Shown here in pieces: positions 8,452 to 16,419 of a stretch of 64,000 nt of DNA; the stretch's first letter is position 1, and every line of letters starts with the position of its first letter. The translations under genes and the position numbers were made by a program. This stretch comes from Sphingobium sp. (GTDB taxonomy: Bacteria; Pseudomonadota; Alphaproteobacteria; Sphingomonadales; Sphingomonadaceae): positions 2,458,769 to 2,522,768 of the forward strand of contig CP136575.1 of NCBI GenBank assembly GCA_035196065.1, written 5' to 3'. The notes below the pieces were generated by a model. That model did no database searches. It was not told the origin of the DNA and saw only the letters and a list, made by a program, of their open reading frames with translations.

Positions 8452-9330
8452 ATGTTGAATAATGTTGAAACCGCAGCAAGAAATCTTACCGCTCCTCCAG
8501 CAGCTAGTCCTCCAGACTGGATAGCATATCCGGAGCCAAAAAGTTTTCGACCTAAGGCGCGGTTTCGCACGATTTGGGTTTCGGACATTCACCTCGGTAC
8601 AAAGGGCTGCAATGCCGAACTGCTGCTCGATTTTCTGCAATCCACCGAAAGCGAGACGCTCTACCTCGTCGGTGATATCATCGACGGCTGGCGGCTGCGC
8701 AAGGGTTGGTATTGGCCCGACACCCATAATGAAGTCGTGCGTAGGATTTTGAAGATCGCGCATCGCGGGACGCGGGTTGTGTTCATTGTCGGCAATCATG
8801 ACGAAATGCTCCGCGATTATGCAGGTTTCTCCTTCGGCGGGATCGAACTGGCGCGGGAAGCAATCCACGAAACTGCTGATGGACGGTTGCTCCTGATAAC
8901 CCATGGTGACGCTTTTGATGGCGTCGTGCTCTACGCACGTTGGCTCGCCTTTCTCGGCGACAAAGCCTATGAATTACTGCTCAAGGCTAATGTCTGGCTG
9001 AACCGGCTGCGCAAGTGGTTCAACCTGCCCTATTGGTCACTGTCATCTTATCTGAAAAAGCGGGTTAAAAACGCGGTCCAATATGTCTGCGCATTCGAGG
9101 ATGCGGTGGCACGCGAGGCTGCGGAGCGCGGTGTGGACGGCGTGGTATGCGGCCATATTCATTGCGCCGAAATTCGCCAGATTGGCGAGACAACTTATTA
9201 CAACGACGGCGACTGGGTGGAGAGCTGCACCGCGCTGACCGAAGCATTTGATGGCAGCATGCAAATTGTAGACTGGCTCGAAGTACATCGCAGTGAACAT
9301 GCGTCCCGGAAAGTGCGGGAGACTGTATGA
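8452..9330 (+). CDS. plcP: PlcP-type phospholipase C, calcineurin-like metallophosphoesterase
   Basis: 292 aa, strong Shine-Dalgarno (GGGGGAGACGGAGCG) before ATG 8452. All ligands of the two-metal calcineurin fold are present: SDIHLG, GDIIDGW, GNHDE, THGDAFD and GHIHCAE. Such proteins are often labelled UDP-2,3-diacylglucosamine hydrolase (LpxH-like). The pattern here (HLGTKGCNAELLLDF, KGWYWPDTHNEVV, NDGDWVESCTA) is instead that of the alphaproteobacterial PlcP group, which releases the headgroup from phosphatidylglycerol/phosphatidylcholine-type lipids under phosphate starvation to give diacylglycerol. The ATGA overlap with a glycosyltransferase is the classical plcP-agt arrangement. Cytoplasmic or inner-membrane peripheral; no signal peptide. 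Confidence 0.8.
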   Translation: MLNNVETAARNLTAPPAASPPDWIAYPEPKSFRPKARFRTIWVSDIHLGTKGCNAELLLDFLQSTESETLYLVGDIIDGWRLRKGWYWPDTHNEVVRRILKIAHRGTRVVFIVGNHDEMLRDYAGFSFGGIELAREAIHETADGRLLLITHGDAFDGVVLYARWLAFLGDKAYELLLKANVWLNRLRKWFNLPYWSLSSYLKKRVKNAVQYVCAFEDAVAREAAERGVDGVVCGHIHCAEIRQIGETTYYNDGDWVESCTALTEAFDGSMQIVDWLEVHRSEHASRKVRETV

Positions 9331-10403
9331 GGATCGCGATTGTAACAGATGCCTGGTTCCCGCAGGTCAATGGCGTTGTACGCAGCCTTGTCATGACAGT
9401 ATCGATCCTCCAGCGGCGAGGTTACGAGATTGAACTGGTGACACCTGATCAGTTCGCGACATTGCCGATCCCGGGCTATAGAGAAATCCGTTTGGCGGTC
9501 GCTCCTCGGTTCCGGGTCCGAAAGACATTGGGCAACTATCGGCCCGATATCGTGCATATCGTAACGGAGGGTCCGATCGGATGGGCAGCGCGGTCATGGT
9601 GCATAAGCCGCAATGTTCCTTTTACAACAGCCTTCCATACGCGCTTTCCAGACTATGCGGCAGTGCGGACAGGCATTTCGGCCGATCGGTTCTGGCCCAT
9701 CATGCGCCGTTTCCACAAGCCTGCCCGAGCGGTGCTTGTTTCGACCTTCAGTTTGATCGAAGAGCTGGAAAAACGGGGGATTAGAAATTCCCGACTGTGG
9801 TCACGCGGCATCGACAAATCGGTATTCCGCTCCGGCCTGCCACCCCTTGAGGCGCTGGCCGACTTGCCACGTCCAATTTTGTTGTCCGTCGGACGGGTAG
9901 CGTCCGAGAAGAACTTGCCTGCATTTTTAAATGCCCCCGTTGCCGGGACCAAAGTTATAGTAGGCGACGGTCCGGCGCTTGCGCAATTGCGCGCACGGTT
10001 CCCGGATGCCATTTTTCTAGGCGCACTGTTCGGCGAGGAACTCGCACGCGCTTATTGCAGTGCAGATGTTTTTGTCTTTCCCAGCCGCACCGACACTTTT
10101 GGTCTGGTGGTCATTGAAGCGCTTGCCTGCGGTCTGCCGGTAGCGGCCTACCCCGTCGCCGGCCCGATAGATATATTGGGGCGTTCGGGTAGAGGCAATT
10201 TTGATCAGCTGTCCGAACCGGCCGGCGTGGTCGATGAATCGCTTTCGCACGCCATTATCCGGGCGCAATCGGCATCGCCTCAATCAGCAACAGAATTGGG
10301 ATCCAGTTTTGACTGGGAAAAATGCACCGACCAGTTTCTCAGCGCGCTTATCGATGCAGTCGAAAGCCCGTCGGAAGAAATTCAGAAATTACTGCCTGCC
10401 TGA
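9327..10403 (+). CDS. Agt-like family 4 glycosyltransferase
   Basis: 358 aa GT-B glycosyltransferase. The N-terminal Rossmann half begins MRIAIVTDAWFPQVNGVV; FTTAFHTRFPDYA lies near residue 95; the C-terminal donor half has LLSVGRVASEKN, VGDGPALAQL and the family 4 signature DTFGLVVIEALACGLPV. Its start overlaps plcP by four bases (ATGA). In rhizobia and marine alphaproteobacteria the partner of PlcP adds a sugar (glucose, galactose or glucuronate) to diacylglycerol, making glycolipids that replace phospholipids. That role is inferred here from linkage and family. The donor sugar is unknown, and a mannosyltransferase role cannot be excluded. Confidence 0.75.
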   Translation: MRIAIVTDAWFPQVNGVVRSLVMTVSILQRRGYEIELVTPDQFATLPIPGYREIRLAVAPRFRVRKTLGNYRPDIVHIVTEGPIGWAARSWCISRNVPFTTAFHTRFPDYAAVRTGISADRFWPIMRRFHKPARAVLVSTFSLIEELEKRGIRNSRLWSRGIDKSVFRSGLPPLEALADLPRPILLSVGRVASEKNLPAFLNAPVAGTKVIVGDGPALAQLRARFPDAIFLGALFGEELARAYCSADVFVFPSRTDTFGLVVIEALACGLPVAAYPVAGPIDILGRSGRGNFDQLSEPAGVVDESLSHAIIRAQSASPQSATELGSSFDWEKCTDQFLSALIDAVESPSEEIQKLLPA

Positions 10404-10413
10404 CTTTGAGGCG

Positions 10414-11193
10414 CTAAAACCAATACGAAAACCATTGGCTACATAGAAGTAGGGGAACAGCCAAAGCAAGACAGGTGCCGAATGGGAGCCGTGTGACATC
10501 ACGTCCTCGCACAGTCGCAAATAAAACAAGCACCAAGCCGAAACCACTGGCCCCCAACAGCAACAGAGGCAGATCGAGCGGGGCACACCAAAGTGCAATC
10601 GCAGCAGCCAGTTTCGGGTCTCCTGCCCCCATACCTTCTCGGTGGCGAAGCACCATATAAGTACGGCGCAGCGCTTCGAGCAGCAAATAGGCAAGCACGG
10701 CACCCATCAGCCGCGTAGCAAGTCCAGACCCGCCAGAAGTGACACTGCCACCAATGGTTCCGACCGCTGCAAGGGCTATCGTCAGCCGGTCAGGTAACCA
10801 GAAATGCCGTGCGTCCAGCATCGCAATGGGCAGCAGCAGCAGCAACAATGTTAACCAAGCGAACGCCGCTGTTGGTGGCAGCAAAAGAAAGACCGTGAAA
10901 GCAACAGCTGCACTCAACGCCTCGCTTAACGGCTGTATGCCATCAATCGGCGCTCGGCATTGGGCGCATCGCCCGCGCAGCGCTACCCATGACAGCAGCG
11001 GCAGCATTTCGTACCACGAGAGTGTCCGACCACATCCGTCACATGTCGAGCGGCCCGCCACGGTCTGTTCCGATCGCGGCCAACGCAATACGATGACCCC
11101 GATATAGCTTCCGATGATTGCACCGCACATACCAGCAAGAATGGCGGAAACCAGAGGGCCGACGTAAAGCAATATGTCCACGGGATTACCCAA
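10414..11193 (-). CDS. gspO: Prepilin leader peptidase/N-methyltransferase, GspO
   Basis: 259 aa polytopic inner-membrane aspartic peptidase (A24). It has the two zinc-type Cys pairs CDGC and CAQC around residues 53-80, the catalytic aspartates in AMLDARHFWLPDR and GMGAGDPKL (the usual GxGD box), and several hydrophobic helices. It cleaves and methylates the pseudopilins GspG-K encoded upstream in the same operon. It is the last gene of the T2SS cluster, 2 bp after gspN. Its stop lies only 10 bp from the convergent agt-like gene, with no obvious terminator between. Confidence 0.9.
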   Translation of the reverse strand: MGNPVDILLYVGPLVSAILAGMCGAIIGSYIGVIVLRWPRSEQTVAGRSTCDGCGRTLSWYEMLPLLSWVALRGRCAQCRAPIDGIQPLSEALSAAVAFTVFLLLPPTAAFAWLTLLLLLLPIAMLDARHFWLPDRLTIALAAVGTIGGSVTSGGSGLATRLMGAVLAYLLLEALRRTYMVLRHREGMGAGDPKLAAAIALWCAPLDLPLLLLGASGFGLVLVLFATVRGRDVTRLPFGTCLALAVPLLLCSQWFSYWF

Positions 11194-11195
11194 GG

Positions 11196-11927
11196 CTACC
11201 AGAATTTTCCCTTGGCGCTAAGCCGATAGCCACTTGCAACTGGCGTGAGGCCCGCTTGATCCAGCAGCGGAACGAGCTCGGCTGATGGTTGTTGTAACAG
11301 CAGCTTTACACTATAGCTGCCGGTGCCGGAAATGCGCAGTTCCAGGCGTTCCATTCCTGACCCGCTGGTCATCGGCAGCAACAAATCCCCTTTGTCACAC
11401 CGTGCACGGCCAATCAGGCCATCACCTAACCCCAGAATTGCGAATATCTCGCTGTCGGGCCGACTTCGAATACTTCCGCTTGCCGTGCGACACCGCCCAT
11501 CGGAAAGATCGACCGACAGATCTTCAAATTCCAACCGCACCGCAGACATGCCGGGCAGCAACCCGCCAATTACGATCGGGCCGTTCAATTGTTCGACCGC
11601 AACTCCGCTAAAGCTCTTTGCAATACGGCCCCGCAGCCCTTCTGTGCCAGCCGCGGCAGGCTGACTGAACCATAAGGAATAATCGGCAGTAAGCAGACCG
11701 AGAGGACGCAATCCTGCTTCAATCGTTCCGATAGCAACAGACCCCGCGCGCATGTCAAATATCCGGCCGGCCCAAATCGAACCGCTGGCGCCGGATGCGG
11801 CCATGGTCGAGCTGTTGGGAATGCTGGTTGAAAGCAGAAAACGCATCGGCATTAACGCGAGCAATGCCAGTATGAACACCAAGCCGGCGGCGATCCTGGC
11901 ACGACGCGAAAGCTGGAATGCGATCAT
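11196..11927 (-). CDS. gspN: Type II secretion protein GspN
   Basis: 243 aa, one N-terminal transmembrane helix (residues about 12-32) followed by a periplasmic beta-rich domain. The family is poorly conserved; the call rests on the position between gspM and gspO, the length and the topology, together with segments such as SGSIWAGRI and LDLSDGRC-like repeats typical of GspN. Its start overlaps gspM (ATGA). Not every T2SS carries gspN; its role in the secreton is accessory. Confidence 0.8.
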   Translation of the reverse strand: MIAFQLSRRARIAAGLVFILALLALMPMRFLLSTSIPNSSTMAASGASGSIWAGRIFDMRAGSVAIGTIEAGLRPLGLLTADYSLWFSQPAAAGTEGLRGRIAKSFSGVAVEQLNGPIVIGGLLPGMSAVRLEFEDLSVDLSDGRCRTASGSIRSRPDSEIFAILGLGDGLIGRARCDKGDLLLPMTSGSGMERLELRISGTGSYSVKLLLQQPSAELVPLLDQAGLTPVASGYRLSAKGKFW

Positions 11928-12406
11928 CGCCCGGCCCTTGTCAAAACGATCCGCGCCGCGACTGTTTGGTCGCCGGCCTGCTTGATCTCGATGGTCTCAA
12001 CCAAGACACCCGACATTTCGGTTTCTGCTATCCATTTCATCAGCGCAGCTGGCTTGGCTTGGGCCATGTAAAGCGCAACCTTGTCCTGTCCTTGAGATGT
12101 CAGTTCGTCGACCGAGAAGCCAGCTTCGGTTGCAGTCCCGCGAATGATTGGTTCCAGCGCTGCCTGTTCACCAGCGACAACGGTGGGGCTGGCATTTGCC
12201 CGCAAATCAGCAACCATAGCCTCGACGGAAACGCGCCGCTCCAACGCTTCGCGATAGGCGATACGTTGATCGGTGATCGCATTGGTCAGCGGCAAATAAA
12301 GCCCATATATTGCAAGCACAAGGGCAGACAGTCCAGCGGCAACGGCAACCATCACCCGCTCGCGCAGCGACATATTGCTGTACCAGTTTTTGAATGCTTC
12401 GATCAT
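11924..12406 (-). CDS. gspM: Type II secretion inner-membrane platform protein GspM
   Basis: 160 aa with a single N-terminal transmembrane helix (VMVAVAAGLSALVLAIYGLY, residues about 18-37) and a small periplasmic ferredoxin-like domain. GspM pairs with GspL in the assembly platform. The WYSNMSLRERVMV start is characteristic of the family (membrane-proximal aromatic followed by SxRERxM). It overlaps gspL by four bases (ATGA). Confidence 0.88.
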   Translation of the reverse strand: MIEAFKNWYSNMSLRERVMVAVAAGLSALVLAIYGLYLPLTNAITDQRIAYREALERRVSVEAMVADLRANASPTVVAGEQAALEPIIRGTATEAGFSVDELTSQGQDKVALYMAQAKPAALMKWIAETEMSGVLVETIEIKQAGDQTVAARIVLTRAGR

Positions 12407-13485
12407 GGTGTCCTCACAGTGATCGCCGCCGCAATCGCGCCATTGGCTTCCTGCCGGGGCGTCGCCGTTACCTTGAAACCCTTGGCCTGCAAATCTGTCA
12501 GCACACGATTAATCGGATCAACCGATGCAGCCGTCAACGTCAGCGACACTATCCTGTCTTCCCCAAAGCGTAGGTCGCGCAAAATTGCACCCTCGGATTG
12601 ACGCAGCGACTGCCAGACCGCCACAGTCGCAACGGTAAAGCTGCGCTTTCCGCCGCCACGCGAAACCAACTCACGCTCTATCCGCGCGGGCGCCTCGTCA
12701 GGGGACTGAACCGACGGCACCATCTTTTGGGCAGCGGCAAGCGTTGCTGCGTCTTCGCGCGCGACAGCCTGTTTTGCCTGGACCCAGTTCGTAATGGCAA
12801 GAAGCAGGCTCAAGATAAGTGCTGCACCGCCGATAATCCCGGCAAAGCGCAGTTTGTTGCGGTCAATTGCCGACCTCCGACGTTTCTTCGCAAATTCACC
12901 GCTACGAAGGTCAATAGGCGATGCTTGCAGCGCAGCGCGAAGACTGTCGCCGAGTTCGGCATCGTTGATCTCGAGAATGCGCTGTCCGTCGATCAACCTG
13001 GCGAGCAGTTCGGATTCGTCCGGCAAGAGCAGTGCTCCCGAGCGGACAACTGCCATTCCGCCTAGCCTAGCGCGGACCGGATCAATCTGATCTGGGAGGA
13101 CGAGCCCAAAAGGCCAGACATGATCCGGATCAAAGCCATGTGTCTGCAATATACCCAAAGCAGCCGCAAACTGCGCTCGATCAATCGTGATCGACTGAAT
13201 ATCGGCGTCTCGGGCCTGCGCTGCGACATGCACTTTGCCAGGATCGACAGAGGCTGATGCTGCATCAAGCCGAGCGGCCGTTTCGGCCTGCCGTTTTGTC
13301 AGGCCGTCATAATGATGCACCCGCATTACGCTGTCTTGCGGTGCCACCAGCGCAATAAGCAAGGGCGTTTCGCCCTCAGTCGGGGCGGCATGACCCGGTT
13401 GCAGCGCGGTTTCGGTCAAATCCCAGAAGCGGGGCTGATCGGTCGGATCGCAAGGCAAAATGCTTATTCGGGCAAGCAAGGTCAT
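12403..13485 (-). CDS. gspL: Type II secretion platform protein GspL
   Basis: 360 aa. A cytoplasmic actin-like domain (about 1-225) precedes a basic patch (FAKKRRRSAIDRNK), one transmembrane helix (about 235-255) and a periplasmic domain of about 100 residues. GspL links the GspE ATPase to the GspM/GspF inner-membrane platform. The size and the basic-then-hydrophobic join are as expected for the family, and the gene sits between gspK and gspM with four-base overlaps on both sides. Confidence 0.88.
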   Translation of the reverse strand: MTLLARISILPCDPTDQPRFWDLTETALQPGHAAPTEGETPLLIALVAPQDSVMRVHHYDGLTKRQAETAARLDAASASVDPGKVHVAAQARDADIQSITIDRAQFAAALGILQTHGFDPDHVWPFGLVLPDQIDPVRARLGGMAVVRSGALLLPDESELLARLIDGQRILEINDAELGDSLRAALQASPIDLRSGEFAKKRRRSAIDRNKLRFAGIIGGAALILSLLLAITNWVQAKQAVAREDAATLAAAQKMVPSVQSPDEAPARIERELVSRGGGKRSFTVATVAVWQSLRQSEGAILRDLRFGEDRIVSLTLTAASVDPINRVLTDLQAKGFKVTATPRQEANGAIAAAITVRTP

Positions 13486-14474
13486 CCTGCATCACCCCAA
13501 CGGCGCCATATGGTCCGAACTTGCGGCGATCGGGCATCGAGAAGCGCCTCGCTCTCCAGCTCAATTGATTCAGCCGCGATTCGGCTGCGTATAAAAAACC
13601 AGTTGCTTGTCACACCTATTTGACCCTGAATATCGGCTGGGATTTGGGCTGCGGCCAATTGCGGCTGCGCCCAGAACCTGACGGCGCTGCCATAGCCTCC
13701 GGCTGGTCTAATGGCGAGCAAAGCCTTCGCCTGCGTCGGCGAAACTTTTCCCTCAAGTAACGCCGCAAGCAATATCGCACGTTCGGGAATGAGCGTGTTG
13801 GCATTGAGTTTAACGGGCTCCGAAATCGGCAAAGCGCAGATCCAAGGGCGCAATCGTTCAAAATGGGACGATGTCACCCCCCGAACGGCCCGCAATTCGC
13901 CCGCATCGACCAAGAGCCTATTGGCCGCCAGAAACGGACTGCTCAATCCGGCATAATAGCCGTCCTCTGCGCCATAAGGTAAGGCGTCGCTGTCACTGTC
14001 GATCCAGTCTGCAGTTGCATCGGCAATCACCGCCGCATCGGCAGGCGCGATTGCCAACAGCGTCATCAGTTTGGCAAATTGACCGATACTGCGACGGTTA
14101 GCGGACAACTGCCCTCCCTTGCCGGAGACGAGGCTGTTGAGATTGAAGCAATTCTGGCCATCGCTGATGTTCACCACTGCCTGGCCCCGGTCGACTGGTA
14201 CCGGCAAGTCGCGCCCCAGCCAGTCTCCGTTTACGGTCAATTGCGCGGGGCTGGACTGGATCAGGTCTTCCAGCCGCACCGCCGCGATCGCCTCTGCGGC
14301 ATAGCTATAGGCCCGCGCCTGCGCCATTGCAGCCCCATTGACCGCCAGACGGGTCGACAGACGCAACCGGTCCAGCGCAGTTGCAGTGATCACGGCCATT
14401 ACAGCAACCAGCAGCAAAACGGTCAACAACGCTGCACCCCGTTCACGCTCGGGCATTTTAATGGCATCAGACAC
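13482..14474 (-). CDS. gspK: Minor pseudopilin GspK
   Basis: 330 aa from GTG 14474, chosen because GGAGGA stands about 8 nt upstream inside gspJ; the frame can be read further upstream but that part is antisense or overlapping gspJ sequence. The prepilin motif ERERGAALLTVLLLVAVMAV has the cleaved Gly followed by Ala rather than Phe and lacks Glu at +5, both normal for GspK, the tip pseudopilin. The large C-terminal domain carries the helix-hairpin-helix-like region LNANTLIPERAILLAALLEG. Start overlaps gspJ by 8 bp. Confidence 0.88.
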   Translation of the reverse strand: MSDAIKMPERERGAALLTVLLLVAVMAVITATALDRLRLSTRLAVNGAAMAQARAYSYAAEAIAAVRLEDLIQSSPAQLTVNGDWLGRDLPVPVDRGQAVVNISDGQNCFNLNSLVSGKGGQLSANRRSIGQFAKLMTLLAIAPADAAVIADATADWIDSDSDALPYGAEDGYYAGLSSPFLAANRLLVDAGELRAVRGVTSSHFERLRPWICALPISEPVKLNANTLIPERAILLAALLEGKVSPTQAKALLAIRPAGGYGSAVRFWAQPQLAAAQIPADIQGQIGVTSNWFFIRSRIAAESIELESEALLDARSPQVRTIWRRWGDAG

Positions 14475-15102
14475 CGGACAGTTCCTCCGGCTCAACAGGC
14501 TTAGGCAAGCCATCGGCACCAACAAGGAACAGCATCTTATAAGCGGGTGCGCCGGCTGCGACGATCTGCATTTCGACTGCGCGCGGCATCGCTTCAGGAT
14601 CCAGCGCGGACCAATCGCTCCTCCATATGCCGGTAGCATCCCTGAACCGGACAGAGATGTCAGCAACGTTGGCGAGAATGATGGCCTCGCTGCTTTGGCC
14701 GCCATCAGCATGGGCAGTCGAACCGCGCACAAGCTGACCCTTGGTGAAACGATACGAAATTCTGCCGAGCGATGACTGGCCGGTATCGTCTGTGCCGACC
14801 GCACCTATGCGACTGAAGGAAAACAACTGGCCATCGACGGTGGTGAAGGCCGCATCGATAGTGCCACCAGATCGGCGCACCGGCCGGGGCACAGCCTGAG
14901 CAAGGTCTGCTTCGAGAAGGTTCGACAAACGACTTAACGTGGCGCGTTCGCCCAATTTGGTACGCAACTGCACCTGCCCGTCGGCACTGCTACGCAGCAA
15001 GGTGACCCCTGCAGCGGAGACTAGCCCGAAAACGAAAAGCGCAACAAGCATTTCGACAAGCGTGAAGCCATTGGCACAAGTTATTGGACGAACCATGCGC
15101 AT
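14467..15102 (-). CDS. gspJ: Minor pseudopilin GspJ
   Basis: 211 aa. Prepilin leader and cleavage site at NG/FTLVEMLVALFVFGLVSA (Glu at +5 present), followed by a beta-rich domain with DGQLFSFSRIG and a final EPEELSGV. GspJ forms part of the I-J-K tip of the T2SS pseudopilus. It starts one base into the gspI stop (TAATG); a second ATG two codons on is also possible. Confidence 0.9.
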   Translation of the reverse strand: MRMVRPITCANGFTLVEMLVALFVFGLVSAAGVTLLRSSADGQVQLRTKLGERATLSRLSNLLEADLAQAVPRPVRRSGGTIDAAFTTVDGQLFSFSRIGAVGTDDTGQSSLGRISYRFTKGQLVRGSTAHADGGQSSEAIILANVADISVRFRDATGIWRSDWSALDPEAMPRAVEMQIVAAGAPAYKMLFLVGADGLPKPVEPEELSGV

Positions 15103-15491
15103 TACAATGCCCGCCTTGCCAGCGAGATCACGGCCTTTCCGCCCTGCACGCCTTCCACAACAATATCAACGCGGACGAAACGGGAGTCATCGGTTTGTCG
15201 CGCAGTCTGGCGCCAGACAAAGTTCTGCCCGCCATTGCTATCGTTTCCGCGCGTTTCACCCAGCACAGGTGGCTGGGGACCAGACAACACATCGACCGCG
15301 CGATTGCGAGCGACCTGCCATGCCATTTCATGGCTGATCACGTCCCCGCCCGTACGCAGCGAAAAAGCAGACAATCGGATCAGCGCAAGCGCAGCAAGGC
15401 TGAAAATCGCGAGCGCGACTACCACCTCGATCAAGGTGAAGCCATCGGGTCGGGGATGGTCAGCGCGCAACTGCCACCTCACCCGAAGCAC
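15102..15491 (-). CDS. gspI: Minor pseudopilin GspI
   Basis: 129 aa with cleavage site DG/FTLIEVVVALAIFSLAALAL. The short globular domain includes the W.VARNRAVD segment normal for GspI. The listed start is a GTG inside gspH. A TTG at 15470 preceded by GAGG, giving a shorter leader (LRADHPRPDG), is a good alternative. It contributes to the pseudopilus tip with GspJ and GspK. Confidence 0.88.
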   Translation of the reverse strand: MLRVRWQLRADHPRPDGFTLIEVVVALAIFSLAALALIRLSAFSLRTGGDVISHEMAWQVARNRAVDVLSGPQPPVLGETRGNDSNGGQNFVWRQTARQTDDSRFVRVDIVVEGVQGGKAVISLARRAL

Positions 15492-15939
15492 TGATCTTTA
15501 CGATGCTGCGATCATCCGTATCGGACAGGGTAATTTCGACTGCGCGGGACGGCAAGCCGGTGGCATCAAAAAAGATGCGGTTGTTGGCCGGGCCACTTAT
15601 GCGTACCCCGCTGCTAAATTCTTGGTTGCGGAAGGCCGTATCCAAGTGGGGTTGCCATTTACCGTTTATCCTTCTTTCGAAACCATAGCCTGACGCGCGT
15701 GTCCAGACCGCGATCGGTCTCGCCTGCAAAACGGCTTCATCGCGCGCAGATGCGATGCGCGCGGCCAGCCTTTCAGCGTCGGTGCGTAGCGCGCTGCCAC
15801 CCGGCGGGACCACAAGGACCACCGCCGCCGATGCTAGGCCAAGGATAAAAACCACAACCAGCATTTCGACGAGCGTGAAGCCGTTCTCGGTTGGCGTGGG
15901 TTTATTCCGAATAGATATCGGCATTTTCATTTTCGCCAC
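15460..15939 (-). CDS. gspH: Minor pseudopilin GspH
   Basis: 159 aa. Prepilin site NG/FTLVEMLVVVFILGLASAAV, then a beta-sandwich domain with ARDEAVLQARPIAVW and RIFFDATGLPS, as in GspH/FimT. The start is GTG 15939 with GGAG upstream; ATG 15930 is equally possible. It overlaps gspG by about 38 bp and gspI by about 32 bp, showing how tightly this operon is packed. Confidence 0.88.
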   Translation of the reverse strand: MAKMKMPISIRNKPTPTENGFTLVEMLVVVFILGLASAAVVLVVPPGGSALRTDAERLAARIASARDEAVLQARPIAVWTRASGYGFERRINGKWQPHLDTAFRNQEFSSGVRISGPANNRIFFDATGLPSRAVEITLSDTDDRSIVKISASGEVAVAR

Positions 15940-16417
15940 CAGGCGCTCCGTCAGCCCCTAGCGAATAAACGTCAAACGCGCCGTTGCGGCCGGGATTGGC
16001 ATATTGATAGGGCCGACCCCACGGATCATTTGGCAGTTTTTTGATGTATCCCGGGCGCGCCGAGCTGGATCCAGCAGCGGCCGGCGGTGTTACAAGTGCC
16101 TGCAAGCCCTCGCTTGCCGAAGGATAGGTCATGTTATCCAGCCGATAACTCTCCATCGCCTGTGACAGCGTAGATACATCCGCCTTGGCCTTAGCCACCA
16201 TCGCTTTGTCCTGATTGGGCAGAACGTTGATAACCACGACGGTGGTGACAAGCCCGAGGATGAAAAGCGTCACCAGCATTTCGGTTAGGGTAAAGCCGTT
16301 GGACCGAATTCCCGGCGACTGGCGCGGTTCGGACTTTGGCAGCTTTTCCCGGCGGCTCTGGCGGACCGGCATTCCGGTATCGGTGAAGAGGTTCCAGATG
16401 AGTTTGCGAGAGATCAT
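15902..16417 (-). CDS. gspG: Major pseudopilin GspG
   Basis: 171 aa from ATG 16417 (AGGA nine bases upstream). The mature part begins SNG/FTLTEMLVTLFILGLVTTVV and contains the family hallmark of the calcium-binding C-terminal region: YPSASEGLQALV, KLPNDPWGRPYQY and FDVYSLGADGAPGGE. GspG is the main shaft subunit of the pseudopilus. Odd point: about 40 residues of basic leader precede the cleavage Gly, far longer than the usual 6-15. An internal ATG (MPVRQSRREK) would still leave about 25. Confidence 0.92.
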   Translation of the reverse strand: MISRKLIWNLFTDTGMPVRQSRREKLPKSEPRQSPGIRSNGFTLTEMLVTLFILGLVTTVVVINVLPNQDKAMVAKAKADVSTLSQAMESYRLDNMTYPSASEGLQALVTPPAAAGSSSARPGYIKKLPNDPWGRPYQYANPGRNGAFDVYSLGADGAPGGENENADIYSE

Positions 16418-16419
16418 GG

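Noticed and set aside
8452-9330. Assignment as lipid A enzyme LpxH
   Set aside because: Shares the fold and common database label, but the motif pattern and the overlap with a family 4 glycosyltransferase fit PlcP better.
13482-14804. gspK frame open far upstream, giving a 440-residue protein
   Set aside because: The first ~110 residues lie inside gspJ in another frame and lack a prepilin leader; the GTG with GGAGGA at 14474 gives a normal GspK.
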